Assembly: GCF_016462415.1 (NCBI RefSeq)
Contig: NZ_JAEMTF010000001.1
Coordinates: 44,338 to 108,337, forward strand
DNA length: 64,000 bases
Reading direction: 5' to 3'
Origin: Williamsia sp.
GTDB taxonomy: Bacteria; Actinomycetota; Actinomycetes; Mycobacteriales; Mycobacteriaceae
The notes beneath the pieces were generated by a model that was not told where the DNA came from, searched no databases, and saw only the letters and a list, made by a program, of their open reading frames with translations. Positions 12,169 to 21,896 of the stretch are shown here, piece by piece (within the stretch, counting starts at the first letter, position 1; each line of letters begins with the position of its first letter). The position numbers and the translations under genes were made by a program.

Positions 12169-13431
12169 ATGACCGACGGTACGAACACCGCCGGCCTGCG
12201 CGCCCGCGCCCAGGCCCGCATGGATGACCTGTTGCGCGAGGTCGACGCCGAACTCGCCGCCGGATACCCGGATGCGCGGGCCGAGACCCAGCCTGTGCAC
12301 ACCGTCTATGTCTCCGCCGATTCGGTGAGCACCGCGACCGTCGCCGAATGGGGTTCGCGCGCACTGGACCTGGCCGAGTCGGTGCGACCGACGCTGGTCG
12401 AGCTGTCGTCGGAGCACGCCGTCGAGACCATGCTCGACCGTCTGCGGACCGCCCCGATCGAGGATCTGCGGATCGACCTCGAGGACGGATACGGCTGGCG
12501 CGACGACGCCGTCGAGGACCGCCACGCGCGGGCGGCGGGCGCCGTGTTGGCGCAGTGGAGCACGACGGGGTCGGGCCCGCGGCTGACCGCCGGCGTTCGC
12601 TGCAAGGGACTCGGACCCCACGAGCGCACTCGCGGGCTGCGCTCGATGGAGGCGGTTCTCGACGGTGCGGGCGGAGTGCCTGACGGGTTCGTCTTCACGG
12701 TCCCGAAGTTGCGCGCCGTGGCCCAGGTCGACGCGGTCATCGCTCTGTGCGAGGAGATCGAACGAGCACACGGACTCGCGCCCGAGACGGTGCGTTTCGA
12801 GTTGCAGATCGAGAGCCCGCAGGCGGTGGTCGGTGCCTCGGGTGCCGCGACCGTGGCGCAAGCCATCCATCGGTCGGGTCCACGTCTGAGCGGATTGCAT
12901 TACGGCACCTACGATTACAGCGCGGCCTGCGGGATCGTCTCGGCGTATCAGTCACTCGAGCACCCGGTCGCCGACCACGCCAAGGCGGTCATGCTCGCGT
13001 CCGCCGCGCAGACCGGCGTCTGGGTGTGCGACGGTTCCACGCAGATCGTCCCGACCGGTGACGTCGCGCAGGTCGACGCCGCCGTGCGACGGCACCACCG
13101 ACTCGTCCGCCGTTCGTTGGAGCGCGGTTTCTACCAGGGGTGGGACATGCACCCCGGGCACCTGGTCACGCGGTGGCTGGCGGTGCAGACGTTCTTCGCC
13201 GACGCCATGCCCGCCGCGACCGTGCGTCTGCAGCGCTACCTCGAGAGTGCCGTCGACGACGGTACCGGCGACGCGACGGACGGCGGTGTGCTGGACGAAC
13301 CGGCGACCGCGCGCGCACTGGCCGGGGTGCTGGTCCGCGGGTGGGGTGTGAACGCGTTCGATCCCGCGCACGTCGCGGCCATCGGACCGCTGTGTACACC
13401 CGAACGGGTCGTCCCGCTCGTCGGCGGCTGA
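12169..13431 (+). CDS. DUF6986 / HpcH-HpaI aldolase-like family protein
   Basis: 420-aa ORF; aldolase/citrate lyase-like motifs (DLRIDLEDGYG, VRFELQIESPQAVVG, GWDMHPGHLVTRW). Confidence 0.7.
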   Translation: MTDGTNTAGLRARAQARMDDLLREVDAELAAGYPDARAETQPVHTVYVSADSVSTATVAEWGSRALDLAESVRPTLVELSSEHAVETMLDRLRTAPIEDLRIDLEDGYGWRDDAVEDRHARAAGAVLAQWSTTGSGPRLTAGVRCKGLGPHERTRGLRSMEAVLDGAGGVPDGFVFTVPKLRAVAQVDAVIALCEEIERAHGLAPETVRFELQIESPQAVVGASGAATVAQAIHRSGPRLSGLHYGTYDYSAACGIVSAYQSLEHPVADHAKAVMLASAAQTGVWVCDGSTQIVPTGDVAQVDAAVRRHHRLVRRSLERGFYQGWDMHPGHLVTRWLAVQTFFADAMPAATVRLQRYLESAVDDGTGDATDGGVLDEPATARALAGVLVRGWGVNAFDPAHVAAIGPLCTPERVVPLVGG

Positions 13432-13514
13432 GCTCTCGCACACCGCGCCGACCGGCGTGCTGCGTGGCACTATGAGATCGCCCATTCGACGGGTGCAGAA
13501 CGGAGGGAGGCGTC

Positions 13515-13817
13515 ATGCGACTGTCCCTGCACGAACAGGAACGGCTGATGATCTCGTATGCGGCCGAGCTCGCCCGGCGGCGTCAGGGGCGAGGTCTGCT
13601 GCTCAATCATCCTGAGGCCGTTGCCCTCATCGCCGATCACGTGCTCGAGGGCGCCCGCGACGGACGGTCGGTGGCCGAGTTGATGTCGACCGGTCGTGAG
13701 GTTCTCAGCCGCGCCGAGGTCATGTCCGGTGTGCCGGAGATGCTGCACGACGTCCAGGTCGAGGCGACCTTCCCCGACGGCACCAAACTGGTCACCGTCC
13801 ACGACCCGATCTCATGA
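13515..13817 (+). CDS. ureA: Urease subunit gamma
   Basis: [50 protein letters not shown]. Confidence 0.97.
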   Translation: MRLSLHEQERLMISYAAELARRRQGRGLLLNHPEAVALIADHVLEGARDGRSVAELMSTGREVLSRAEVMSGVPEMLHDVQVEATFPDGTKLVTVHDPIS

Positions 13818-14158
13818 CCGCCGACGACGCCGATGCGGCGACCGCTGTGGTGATCCCCGGCGAGATCCTGTGTGCCGACGGTGAGATCGAGATCAACGCC
13901 GGCGCCGACGTCACCACCGTGTCCGTGGTGAACCGCGGGGATCGCCCGGTCCAGGTGGGCAGTCATTACCACTTCCCGCAGGCCAACGCCGCGCTCGATT
14001 TCCCGCGCGCCGAGGCGCACGGTCGACGTCTGAACATCCCGGCCGGTACCGCGGTGCGCTTCGAGCCGGGCATCGAGATGCAGGTCGAGCTCGTCCCCAT
14101 CGGCGGAGCCAGGGTGGTCCCCGGACTGTCGCTCGACCCCCCGGGAAAGTTGGACTGA
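13814..14158 (+). CDS. ureB: Urease subunit beta
   Basis: [41 protein letters not shown]. Confidence 0.97.
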   Translation: MTADDADAATAVVIPGEILCADGEIEINAGADVTTVSVVNRGDRPVQVGSHYHFPQANAALDFPRAEAHGRRLNIPAGTAVRFEPGIEMQVELVPIGGARVVPGLSLDPPGKLD

Positions 14159-14159
14159 C

Positions 14160-15881
14160 ATGGCCTCTCTCAGCAGAGCGCGATACGCGGAACTGTTCGG
14201 CCCCACCGTCGGCGACCGGATCCGGTTGGCCGACACCGACCTGGTGATCGAGGTGACCGAGGACCGGTGCGGCGGGCCGGGTCTGGCCGGCGAGGAAGCG
14301 GTGTTCGGCGGCGGCAAGGTCATCCGGGAGTCGATGGGCCAGTCGAGGGCGACCCGCGCCGAGGGCAGTCCCGACACCGTCATCACCGGGGTGGTGGTCC
14401 TGGACCACTGGGGGATCATCAAGGCCGATCTGGGGATCCGCGACGGTCGGATCGTCGCACTGGGCAAGGCGGGTAACCCCGACACGATGGACGGGGTCCA
14501 CCCACAGCTCGTGATCGGCCCGTCCACCGAGGTGATCGCGGGCAACGGCAAGATCGTCACGGCCGGCGGCATCGACTGTCACGTCCACTTCATCGCGCCG
14601 CAGATCATGGAAGAGGCGCTGGGCAACGGCATCACCACCATGATCGGCGGCGGCACCGGGCCGGCCGAGGGCAGCAAGGCGACCACCGTGACGCCGGGCG
14701 CCTGGCATCTGGCGTCGATGATGGCCGCCACCGATCACTGGCCGATGAACATCGTGCTGCTCGGCAAGGGCAACACGGTCGGTGTCGAGTCGATGCGCGA
14801 GCAGATCCTCGCCGGTGCATCCGGGTTCAAGGTGCACGAGGACTGGGGGAGCACGCCCGCGGCGATCGATGCCTCCCTGCGGGTGGCCGACGAGTTCGGG
14901 GTGCAGGTGGCCCTGCACTCCGACACCCTCAACGAGGCCGGATTCGTCGAGCAGACCATCGGCGCCATCGCCGGGCGCGGCATCCACGCCTACCACACCG
15001 AGGGTGCGGGCGGCGGGCACGCGCCCGACATCATCACCGTCGCAAGCCTTCCCAACATCCTGCCCAGTTCGACCAATCCCACCCGGCCGCACACCGTCAA
15101 CACCCTCGACGAGCACCTCGACATGCTGATGGTGTGTCACCACCTCAATCCCAGTGTCCCCGAGGACCTGGCGTTCGCCGAGAGTCGTATCCGGCCCTCG
15201 ACGATCGCCGCCGAGGACCTGCTGCACGATCTGGGTGCGATCTCGATGATCGGCTCCGACGCGCAGGCGATGGGGCGTGTCGGCGAGGTGGTCCTGCGCA
15301 CCTGGCAGACCGCGCATGTGATGAAGGGGCGGCGCGGGTCGCTCGCGGGCGACACCACCGCCGACAACAACCGCGCCCGCCGCTACATCGCGAAGTACAC
15401 GATCTGTCCGGCCATCGCGCACGGACTCGACGACGAGATCGGTTCGATCGAGGTGGGCAAGCTCGCCGACCTCGTGCTGTGGGAGCCGGCGTTCTTCGGT
15501 GTCCGTGCGCACGTGGTCGTCAAGGGCGGCGCCATCGCGTGGGCGGCGATGGGTGACGCGAACGCGTCCATCCCCACGCCGCAACCGGTGTTGCCGCGCC
15601 CCATGTTCGGCGCCGCCCCGCCGGTGGCCGCCGACACCTCACTGACGTTCGTCGCGCAGCAGGCCCTCGACAACGGCCTCGCCGACCGGGTCGGGATCCG
15701 ACGACGACTCGCGCCGGTCAAGAACGTCCGGGCCGTGGGCAAGAAGGACATGCCGCTCAACGACGCCCAACCCGAGATCGTGGTGGACCCGGACACCTTC
15801 ACCGTCCGGATCGACGGCGAGGTGTGGGCCGAGCAGCCCGCCACCTCACTGCCGATGGCCCAGCGATACTTCCTGTTCTGA
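14160..15881 (+). CDS. ureC: Urease subunit alpha
   Basis: [81 protein letters not shown]. Confidence 0.98.
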   Translation: MASLSRARYAELFGPTVGDRIRLADTDLVIEVTEDRCGGPGLAGEEAVFGGGKVIRESMGQSRATRAEGSPDTVITGVVVLDHWGIIKADLGIRDGRIVALGKAGNPDTMDGVHPQLVIGPSTEVIAGNGKIVTAGGIDCHVHFIAPQIMEEALGNGITTMIGGGTGPAEGSKATTVTPGAWHLASMMAATDHWPMNIVLLGKGNTVGVESMREQILAGASGFKVHEDWGSTPAAIDASLRVADEFGVQVALHSDTLNEAGFVEQTIGAIAGRGIHAYHTEGAGGGHAPDIITVASLPNILPSSTNPTRPHTVNTLDEHLDMLMVCHHLNPSVPEDLAFAESRIRPSTIAAEDLLHDLGAISMIGSDAQAMGRVGEVVLRTWQTAHVMKGRRGSLAGDTTADNNRARRYIAKYTICPAIAHGLDDEIGSIEVGKLADLVLWEPAFFGVRAHVVVKGGAIAWAAMGDANASIPTPQPVLPRPMFGAAPPVAADTSLTFVAQQALDNGLADRVGIRRRLAPVKNVRAVGKKDMPLNDAQPEIVVDPDTFTVRIDGEVWAEQPATSLPMAQRYFLF

Positions 15882-15882
15882 G

Positions 15883-16551
15883 ATGTGCCCGTCCACAACA
15901 GATGTCGTCTCCGGCGACCACGCCCTGGCGATGATGCTCACCCTGGCCGATTCCCGGCTGCCGGTCGGTGGCCACGTCCACTCCGGTGGCGTCGAGCAGG
16001 CCATCGCCGACCGGGTGGTCGTCGACGCGGCCGGATTGCGTCGCTACCTCGAGCGGCGGATCGCCACCGGTGCTCTCGTGGCCGCGTCGATCGCCGCCGC
16101 GGTCGCCGACGGCCGACTGTCCGATGCGGTCGCGCAGCGCGAGACCGACGCCCGCACACCCTCGTCGGCGGCGCGCGCGGCGTCGCTGAGCCAGGGCCGG
16201 GGCATGGTCCGGCTGGCACGACGCCGCTGGCCGGATCACGACTTCTCCGACCACATCCCGCGATCGCACCTGCCCGTCATCGCGGGCCGGGTCGGGCGAC
16301 TGTGCGGCGTCTCCGGGCGGCGCACCGCGCTCGTGCAGGTCTACACCGCCATGACCGGTGCGGCGACCGCCGGGCAGCGGCTGCTCGCCCTTGATCCGGC
16401 CGACGTCGCGATCATCACGATGGACCTCGCACCCCTGTGTGAGGACATCGCCGAGGAGGCCGCGTCCGACCTGGCCGACCTCTCCGACCCCCTGTTCGAC
16501 GTACTCGCCGAACGCCACGAGCGACGCGGCATGCCGCTGTTCGCATCCTGA
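15883..16551 (+). CDS. ureF: Urease accessory protein UreF
   Basis: [21 protein letters not shown]; position in the ure operon. Confidence 0.92.
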   Translation: MCPSTTDVVSGDHALAMMLTLADSRLPVGGHVHSGGVEQAIADRVVVDAAGLRRYLERRIATGALVAASIAAAVADGRLSDAVAQRETDARTPSSAARAASLSQGRGMVRLARRRWPDHDFSDHIPRSHLPVIAGRVGRLCGVSGRRTALVQVYTAMTGAATAGQRLLALDPADVAIITMDLAPLCEDIAEEAASDLADLSDPLFDVLAERHERRGMPLFAS

Positions 16552-16574
16552 TCGACTATCCGAAAGACGGTGAC

Positions 16575-17264
16575 ATGCCCCCGCATCTGATCGACGGCGA
16601 ACCCCACTCGCACACCCACGACCGGCCACGCCGTGTCCGCCAACCCGGTGAGGCACTGCGCATCGGTATCGGCGGGCCCGTGGGGTCCGGCAAGACGGCC
16701 CTCGTCGCCGCGCTGTGTCGTCAACTGCGCGAGGAACTCTCGGTCGCGGTGCTGACCAACGACATCTACACGACCGAGGATGCCGACTTCCTACGGCGCA
16801 ACGCCGTCCTCCCCGACGAGCGGATCACCGCCGTACAGACCGGTGGGTGTCCGCACACCGCGATCCGCGACGACATCACCGCGAACCTCGACGCCATCGA
16901 CGACCTGGTCGCCGCCAACCCGCCGCTGGATCTGATCCTCGTGGAATCCGGCGGCGACAACCTCACCGCGACGTTCTCGACCGGCCTGATCGACGTCCAG
17001 ATCTTCGTCATCGACGTGGCCGGCGGCGACAAGGTCCCGCGCAAGGGCGGACCGGGCGTGACGTTCTCGGATCTGTTGGTGATCAACAAGACCGATCTCG
17101 CCCCGCTGGTCGGAGCCGACCTGACCGTGATGGCGACCGACGCCGCACGGGTCCGCGAGGGTCGGCCCACGGCGTTGATCTCGCTCACCGACGACCCCGC
17201 CGCGAGCGAGGTGCTGTCCTGGGTGCGTTCGGAGCTGGGCGCAGGGGTCAGCGCGCAGGCCTGA
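16575..17264 (+). CDS. ureG: Urease accessory GTPase UreG
   Basis: [56 protein letters not shown]. Confidence 0.97.
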   Translation: MPPHLIDGEPHSHTHDRPRRVRQPGEALRIGIGGPVGSGKTALVAALCRQLREELSVAVLTNDIYTTEDADFLRRNAVLPDERITAVQTGGCPHTAIRDDITANLDAIDDLVAANPPLDLILVESGGDNLTATFSTGLIDVQIFVIDVAGGDKVPRKGGPGVTFSDLLVINKTDLAPLVGADLTVMATDAARVREGRPTALISLTDDPAASEVLSWVRSELGAGVSAQA

Positions 17265-17268
17265 GGGG

Positions 17269-17943
17269 ATGCGCACCGATGTGCACATCGTCGCCCGGGC
17301 GGGGCGATCGCCTCGGATCCGGGCGAGTGGCGGACTCGCCGTGCGCCAGACCGGACCCGATGCGCTGCACCTGATCTCCACGGCCGCGACACCGCTCGGT
17401 GGCGACCACGTCGACATCACCGTCGAGGTCGAGGAGGGCGCGCGCCTGCGGCTGAGCACGGTCGCCGCGACGATCGCGCTGCCGTCACGAACCGAGCGGA
17501 CATCGACCATGGACTGGACCGTCCTGGTCGGTCCCGGGGCGGACCTCGCGATCACCCCGATGCCGACGATCGTCGCCGCCGACGCCGACCTTGTGACCTC
17601 GACGACGGTCCACGCCGATCCGACATCGACGGTGCTGATCGACGAACGGGTGCAACTCGGTCGCCATGACGAGGACGGTGGCCGGTGGACGGGTCGGTTG
17701 TACGTCGACCTGGCCACCGAACCCGCCCTGCGGCACCGGCTCGTACTCGACTCCGCCGACACCCCGGGGGCCGTCGACCAGCGTGCGCTTCTCAGCGCCT
17801 TCCGCTACCCCGACCCGGTTCCGGCCGCGGTGTCGGCACGCACGGTCGCGGCCCGACTGCGGCTCGCATGCGGCGGATCGCTGACCACGGTGGTGGGCCG
17901 GTCACTGACCGAGACCGACGAGGCGCTCGCCGGTCTCGGTTGA
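17269..17943 (+). CDS. ureD: Urease accessory protein UreD
   Basis: UreD-like sequence, last gene of the ure operon. Confidence 0.9.
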   Translation: MRTDVHIVARAGRSPRIRASGGLAVRQTGPDALHLISTAATPLGGDHVDITVEVEEGARLRLSTVAATIALPSRTERTSTMDWTVLVGPGADLAITPMPTIVAADADLVTSTTVHADPTSTVLIDERVQLGRHDEDGGRWTGRLYVDLATEPALRHRLVLDSADTPGAVDQRALLSAFRYPDPVPAAVSARTVAARLRLACGGSLTTVVGRSLTETDEALAGLG

Positions 17944-17959
17944 CGGGGGTGGATCAACC
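17938..17959. terminator. Small hairpin spanning the stop codons of convergent ureD and ndh
   Basis: GGTTGA...TCAACC, 6-bp stem, 10-nt loop, both stop codons inside the arms. Confidence 0.35.
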
Positions 17960-19483
17960 AGCGTCGGCGCTCTGCTTCGACTTGGTGTCGTTGTCCTCGG
18001 CGGCCTTCGTGTCCGTGGTGCCCTGCGCGGCGGCGGTCGTCTCACCGGACGGGGTGGACGTGGCCGCGGGAGGTGTCGGGTTGGTAGCCGCCGGGATACC
18101 CGATGTCTCGCCGGCCTTGTTCTCCGACTCGAGGTGGTGCAGATGATCCATGGCGGTCCGTGCGTACACCTGCTGCTCGGTGACCGTAAGCTGCGAGCGG
18201 CTCCGGGTGGTGAACGACACCGTCCAGTCGATGATCGTGCTGAGGCGACTGCGGAACCCGACGATGTAGACCAGGTGCAGTGCCAGCCACCCGAGCCATG
18301 CGAAGAAGCCCTCGGTCTCGAAACGCTTGGATGTGAACGGGATCGGAACGCTCATCACGGCGCTGAAACGTGAGACCGTCGCCATCGAGCCCTTGTCGTG
18401 GTACTTGAACGGACTGCGTTCCTCGGGCTTCTGACCCGACAGGCTCGCCTTGATCGCATCCGCCGCGTAGCGACCGCCCTGGATGGCGCCCTGCGCCATA
18501 CCGGGGACGTCGTCGATCGACATCATGTCGCCGACGACGAACACGTTCGGGTGGCCCGGGATGGACAGGTCCGGCTGCACCTTCACCCGACCGGCACGGT
18601 CGAGTTCGACGCCGCTCTGCTCGGCGAGCTGCTTGCCCAGCGGGCTGGCGGCCACACCGGCCGACCACACCTTGCACTGCGACTCGATGCGACGGGTCGT
18701 CCCGTCCTTGTCCTTGACGGTCAGACCGTTGTAGTCGAGGTCGACGACCATCGCGTTCAGCTGGATCTCGACGCCCATCCCCTCGAGGCGTTTGGCGGCC
18801 TTGGTGCCGAGCTTCTCGCCCATCGGCGGCAGCACGGCGGGCGCGGCGTCGAGCAGGATCACGCGTGCGCTCGTCGGGTCGATGTTGCGGAAGGTGTCCT
18901 TGAGCGTCTTGTCGGACATCTCGGCGATCTGCCCGGCCAGCTCGACACCGGTGGGACCGGCCCCGACCACGACGAAGGTGAGCAGCCGCGCGCGCTCATC
19001 GGGGTCCTCGGACAGCTCGGCCTGCTCGAACGCGCCGAGGATGCGGCCGCGCAACTCGAGTGCGTCGTCGATCGTCTTCATGCCGGGCGCGAACTCCGCG
19101 AACTGGTCGTTGCCGAAGTACGACTGGGCGGCACCCGCGGCGATGATCAGGCTGTCGAACGGTGTCTCGGTGATGCGGGTCAGCAGTCGCGAGCGGACGA
19201 CCTTGCTCTCGAGGTCGATCGACTCGACGTCGCCGAGGAGGACCTGTGCGTTGTCCTGGTTCCGCAGGATCACCCGGGTGGCCGGGGCGATCTCGCCCTC
19301 CGACACGATCCCCGTCGCGACCTGGTAGAGCATGGGCTGGAAAAGATGATGGGTGGTGCGCGCGATCAAGGTCACATCGACGTCGGCCTTCTTCAGCCGT
19401 TGGGTGCCGAACAACCCGCCGAATCCCGATCCGATGACCACCACGCGATGGGGGTGCTGTCCATCAAGCCGATTCAGGCCCAT
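17954..19483 (-). CDS. ndh: Type II NADH dehydrogenase (NAD(P)/FAD-dependent oxidoreductase)
   Basis: VVVIGSGFGGLFGTQRLKKADVDVTLIARTTHHLFQPMLYQVATGIVSEGEIAPATR. Confidence 0.95.
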   Translation of the reverse strand: MGLNRLDGQHPHRVVVIGSGFGGLFGTQRLKKADVDVTLIARTTHHLFQPMLYQVATGIVSEGEIAPATRVILRNQDNAQVLLGDVESIDLESKVVRSRLLTRITETPFDSLIIAAGAAQSYFGNDQFAEFAPGMKTIDDALELRGRILGAFEQAELSEDPDERARLLTFVVVGAGPTGVELAGQIAEMSDKTLKDTFRNIDPTSARVILLDAAPAVLPPMGEKLGTKAAKRLEGMGVEIQLNAMVVDLDYNGLTVKDKDGTTRRIESQCKVWSAGVAASPLGKQLAEQSGVELDRAGRVKVQPDLSIPGHPNVFVVGDMMSIDDVPGMAQGAIQGGRYAADAIKASLSGQKPEERSPFKYHDKGSMATVSRFSAVMSVPIPFTSKRFETEGFFAWLGWLALHLVYIVGFRSRLSTIIDWTVSFTTRSRSQLTVTEQQVYARTAMDHLHHLESENKAGETSGIPAATNPTPPAATSTPSGETTAAAQGTTDTKAAEDNDTKSKQSADAG

Positions 19484-19649
19484 GGGCTTCTCCTGTCTGT
19501 GGTCGTGGAGTGCGTCTGCAGGCCGGTCTCAGGTCGAGTTCACGCCCGCTCGGCCTCAACGGTAGTCAATCGAGTCGATTCGCACGCGCCCACGGTGGAC
19601 ACCACGTCGTCGGCCCCCGGGGGCCGGTACGGACGCATCCGTCACCACG

Positions 19650-20198
19650 TCAGCCCGTGGCCTGCGATCGACGTCGGCGGTAGGCGGCCACGTTGGCTCG
19701 GTTACCGCAGTTGCGATGGGAGCAGAACCGACGAGATCGGTTGCGCGACATGTCGATCAGCACCGAATCGCAGTCCGGCGCCGCGCACAGTGTGAGCCGA
19801 TCGAATTCGTCGGCGCGGATCAGGTCGATCAGGGCCATCGCGGTCTCGGCGCCGATGCGGTCGGCGAGCGGATCGGCGGAATCGGTGACGTGGATGTGCC
19901 AGTCGCTCGAGTCGTGGCGGGTCAGGAACGGCACGGCGCCGCATTCACGCAGGATCGCGTTGACCTCCGATGCCGCGTCGTTGCGCCCGATCTGCCAGAA
20001 ATGCGCGAGTCGGTCCCGCATCGCCCGGACCGACCCCAGTTCCTCGTCGGTGCCGTCACGGCGGCCGGTGTAGCCGTGTTCATCGAGGAAGGCGGTGAGG
20101 TCGGCGGGGTCGGCGAGGGTGTCCTGCGCATTGCGACCGGAGTTGACCAGCGCGACGACCGCGACCAACGCCGGTTCTGTGTCATGAGTGAAACGCAC
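19650..20198 (-). CDS. CGNR zinc finger (ABATE-type) regulator
   Basis: C-terminal CAAPDCDSVLIDMSRNRSRRFCSHRNCGNRANVAAYRRRR. Confidence 0.93.
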   Translation of the reverse strand: MRFTHDTEPALVAVVALVNSGRNAQDTLADPADLTAFLDEHGYTGRRDGTDEELGSVRAMRDRLAHFWQIGRNDAASEVNAILRECGAVPFLTRHDSSDWHIHVTDSADPLADRIGAETAMALIDLIRADEFDRLTLCAAPDCDSVLIDMSRNRSRRFCSHRNCGNRANVAAYRRRRSQATG

Positions 20199-20283
20199 CT
20201 TGACTCCTGACTCACGATGACGTCTGCTGTAAGCAGTCTAAGTCACTGACACCTCTTACATCCGATATCGAACGGGGACCCTC

Positions 20284-21288
20284 ATGAAACCGAACGCGTC
20301 CGGTGGGCTGATGGTCGCGACGGTGTCGGCCACCGCGTTCGGCCTGTCCGGGCCGCTCGCGAAGTCGCTCATCGACGCCGGATGGTCCTCGACGGCGGCC
20401 AGTGCACTGCGGCTCGGTCTGGGCGCGGCGCTGTTGGTCGTGCCCGTGCTCATCGTGCGACCCCGCCGTCTGCTCGCGATCGGACGCGCCCCGATCCGCG
20501 TACTGGCCTACGGGGTGTTGGCCGTGGCCGTCGTCCAGCTGAGTTTCTTCAACGCGGTCCGTTACCTCGATGTCCCGATCGCGTTGCTCATCGAGTACAG
20601 CGCGCCGGTCATGGTGATCGGCTTCGAGTGGGCGGTGCGCAGGCGACGTCCCGGCCGGGTGACGCTGGCGGGCGCCGCGGTCGCGGTCGCCGGACTGCTG
20701 GTGGTCATCGGTGGCGGTGCCGGTGTGTCGATCGATCCGATCGGGGTCGCCTGGGCGCTGACCGCGGCGGTCGGACTGGCCGCGTACTTCCTGCTGGCCG
20801 AGGAGTCCGCGGACGCCGCCACCGGCGTCGACCCGATCGCGCTGACGTGCGGCGGCCTCGTGGTCGGGGCGGTGCTGGTCGGCGCCGCAGGTGCGGTGGG
20901 GTGGTTCCCGATGCACGCGAGCACGGCCGAGGTGACGTTGGCCGGCCACCACACCCCGTGGTGGGTCGCCGCGCTGGCGGTGGCCGGTGTCGCGACGACT
21001 CTGGCCTACGTCACCGGGATCACCGCGGTGCGCATGCTCGGACCGACGCCGGCATCGTTCGTCGCGCTGCTCGAGGTGGTGGCGTCGGCGGTCGCCTCGG
21101 CCATCCTGCTCGGTCAGGTGATGGGGCCGTTGCAGGTGCTCGGTGCGCTCGTCCTGCTGGTCGGCATCGTCGCGGTCCGTACCGGGTCGTCGGCCGATGC
21201 GCGTGCGGCAGTGCTCAGGCGCTCAGGTGCGCAGCCGCCCGCGCCAATCTCGCCCACGGGAAATCCGCTGTCTCCCACTGAGATCTGA
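20284..21288 (+). CDS. EamA/DMT family transporter
   Basis: Ten-TM hydrophobic pattern, two EamA repeats (SFFNAVRYLDVPIALLIEYSAPV; TPASFVALLEVVASAVASAILLGQ). Confidence 0.92.
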   Translation: MKPNASGGLMVATVSATAFGLSGPLAKSLIDAGWSSTAASALRLGLGAALLVVPVLIVRPRRLLAIGRAPIRVLAYGVLAVAVVQLSFFNAVRYLDVPIALLIEYSAPVMVIGFEWAVRRRRPGRVTLAGAAVAVAGLLVVIGGGAGVSIDPIGVAWALTAAVGLAAYFLLAEESADAATGVDPIALTCGGLVVGAVLVGAAGAVGWFPMHASTAEVTLAGHHTPWWVAALAVAGVATTLAYVTGITAVRMLGPTPASFVALLEVVASAVASAILLGQVMGPLQVLGALVLLVGIVAVRTGSSADARAAVLRRSGAQPPAPISPTGNPLSPTEI

Positions 21289-21811
21289 GGATCTCGTACT
21301 CGACCTCGCCGCGCTCGTACCCGTCGATGGCGGTGTCGTCGGCCTGGTGCAGGGCCGCCAGGCGCATGCCGGACTTCTCCATCACCCGCCGAGACGGGGC
21401 GTTGACCGCCATCGTGCCGGCGAAGAGGCGATCGGTCGCGAGGCGGTCGAAGGCGACCTGAACCAGTGCACGGGATCCCTCGGTGGCGAGGCCGTACCCC
21501 CACGCCTCGCGGCGTAGTCGGTAGGTCAGCTCGAGCTCGGCCCGGCTGCTGTGGCGAGGTGCACGCAACGAGAACCAGCCGAGGAACCCGCCCCGGTGCC
21601 GATCCATCGCGGCGAACATGCCGACCCCACGTCGCGTCGACATCTCGGCGATGGCACGCGGGATCACCCAGTCCTCGATCATGGTGCGAGGCGTCGGGCG
21701 GCCACCCGAGACGTACCGCATCACCGCAGGATCGCTGTCGAGATCCACCAGGGCCGCGGCGTCGTCACGGGTGATCGGCCGGAGCACCAGGTGCGCGGTC
21801 TCGATGATCAC
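21215..21811 (-). CDS. GNAT family N-acetyltransferase (RimJ/RimL type)
   Basis: GTG start at (V)IIETAHLVLRPITRDDAAALVDL; GYGLATEGSRALVQVAFDRLATDRLFAGTMAVNAPSRRVMEKSGMR. Confidence 0.9.
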   Translation of the reverse strand: MIIETAHLVLRPITRDDAAALVDLDSDPAVMRYVSGGRPTPRTMIEDWVIPRAIAEMSTRRGVGMFAAMDRHRGGFLGWFSLRAPRHSSRAELELTYRLRREAWGYGLATEGSRALVQVAFDRLATDRLFAGTMAVNAPSRRVMEKSGMRLAALHQADDTAIDGYERGEVEYEILRSQWETADFPWARLARAAAHLSA

Positions 21812-21896
21812 CGCATCAATATAGGGCGTAAGTGCAGCGCATCGGCGGTTTCGTCGAACGTGTCGTGTTACCGGGGTACGCGAAAGCGCCTGTCGG

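Noticed and set aside
13911-15584. 557-aa ORF on - strand opposite ureB/ureC
   Set aside because: Antisense high-GC artefact overlapping certain urease genes
19611-19626. CGGCCCCCGGGGGCCG perfect 16-bp palindrome between CGNR gene and ndh
   Set aside because: Simple G/C-run palindrome without loop or U-tract; expected by chance in this composition and not clearly a terminator
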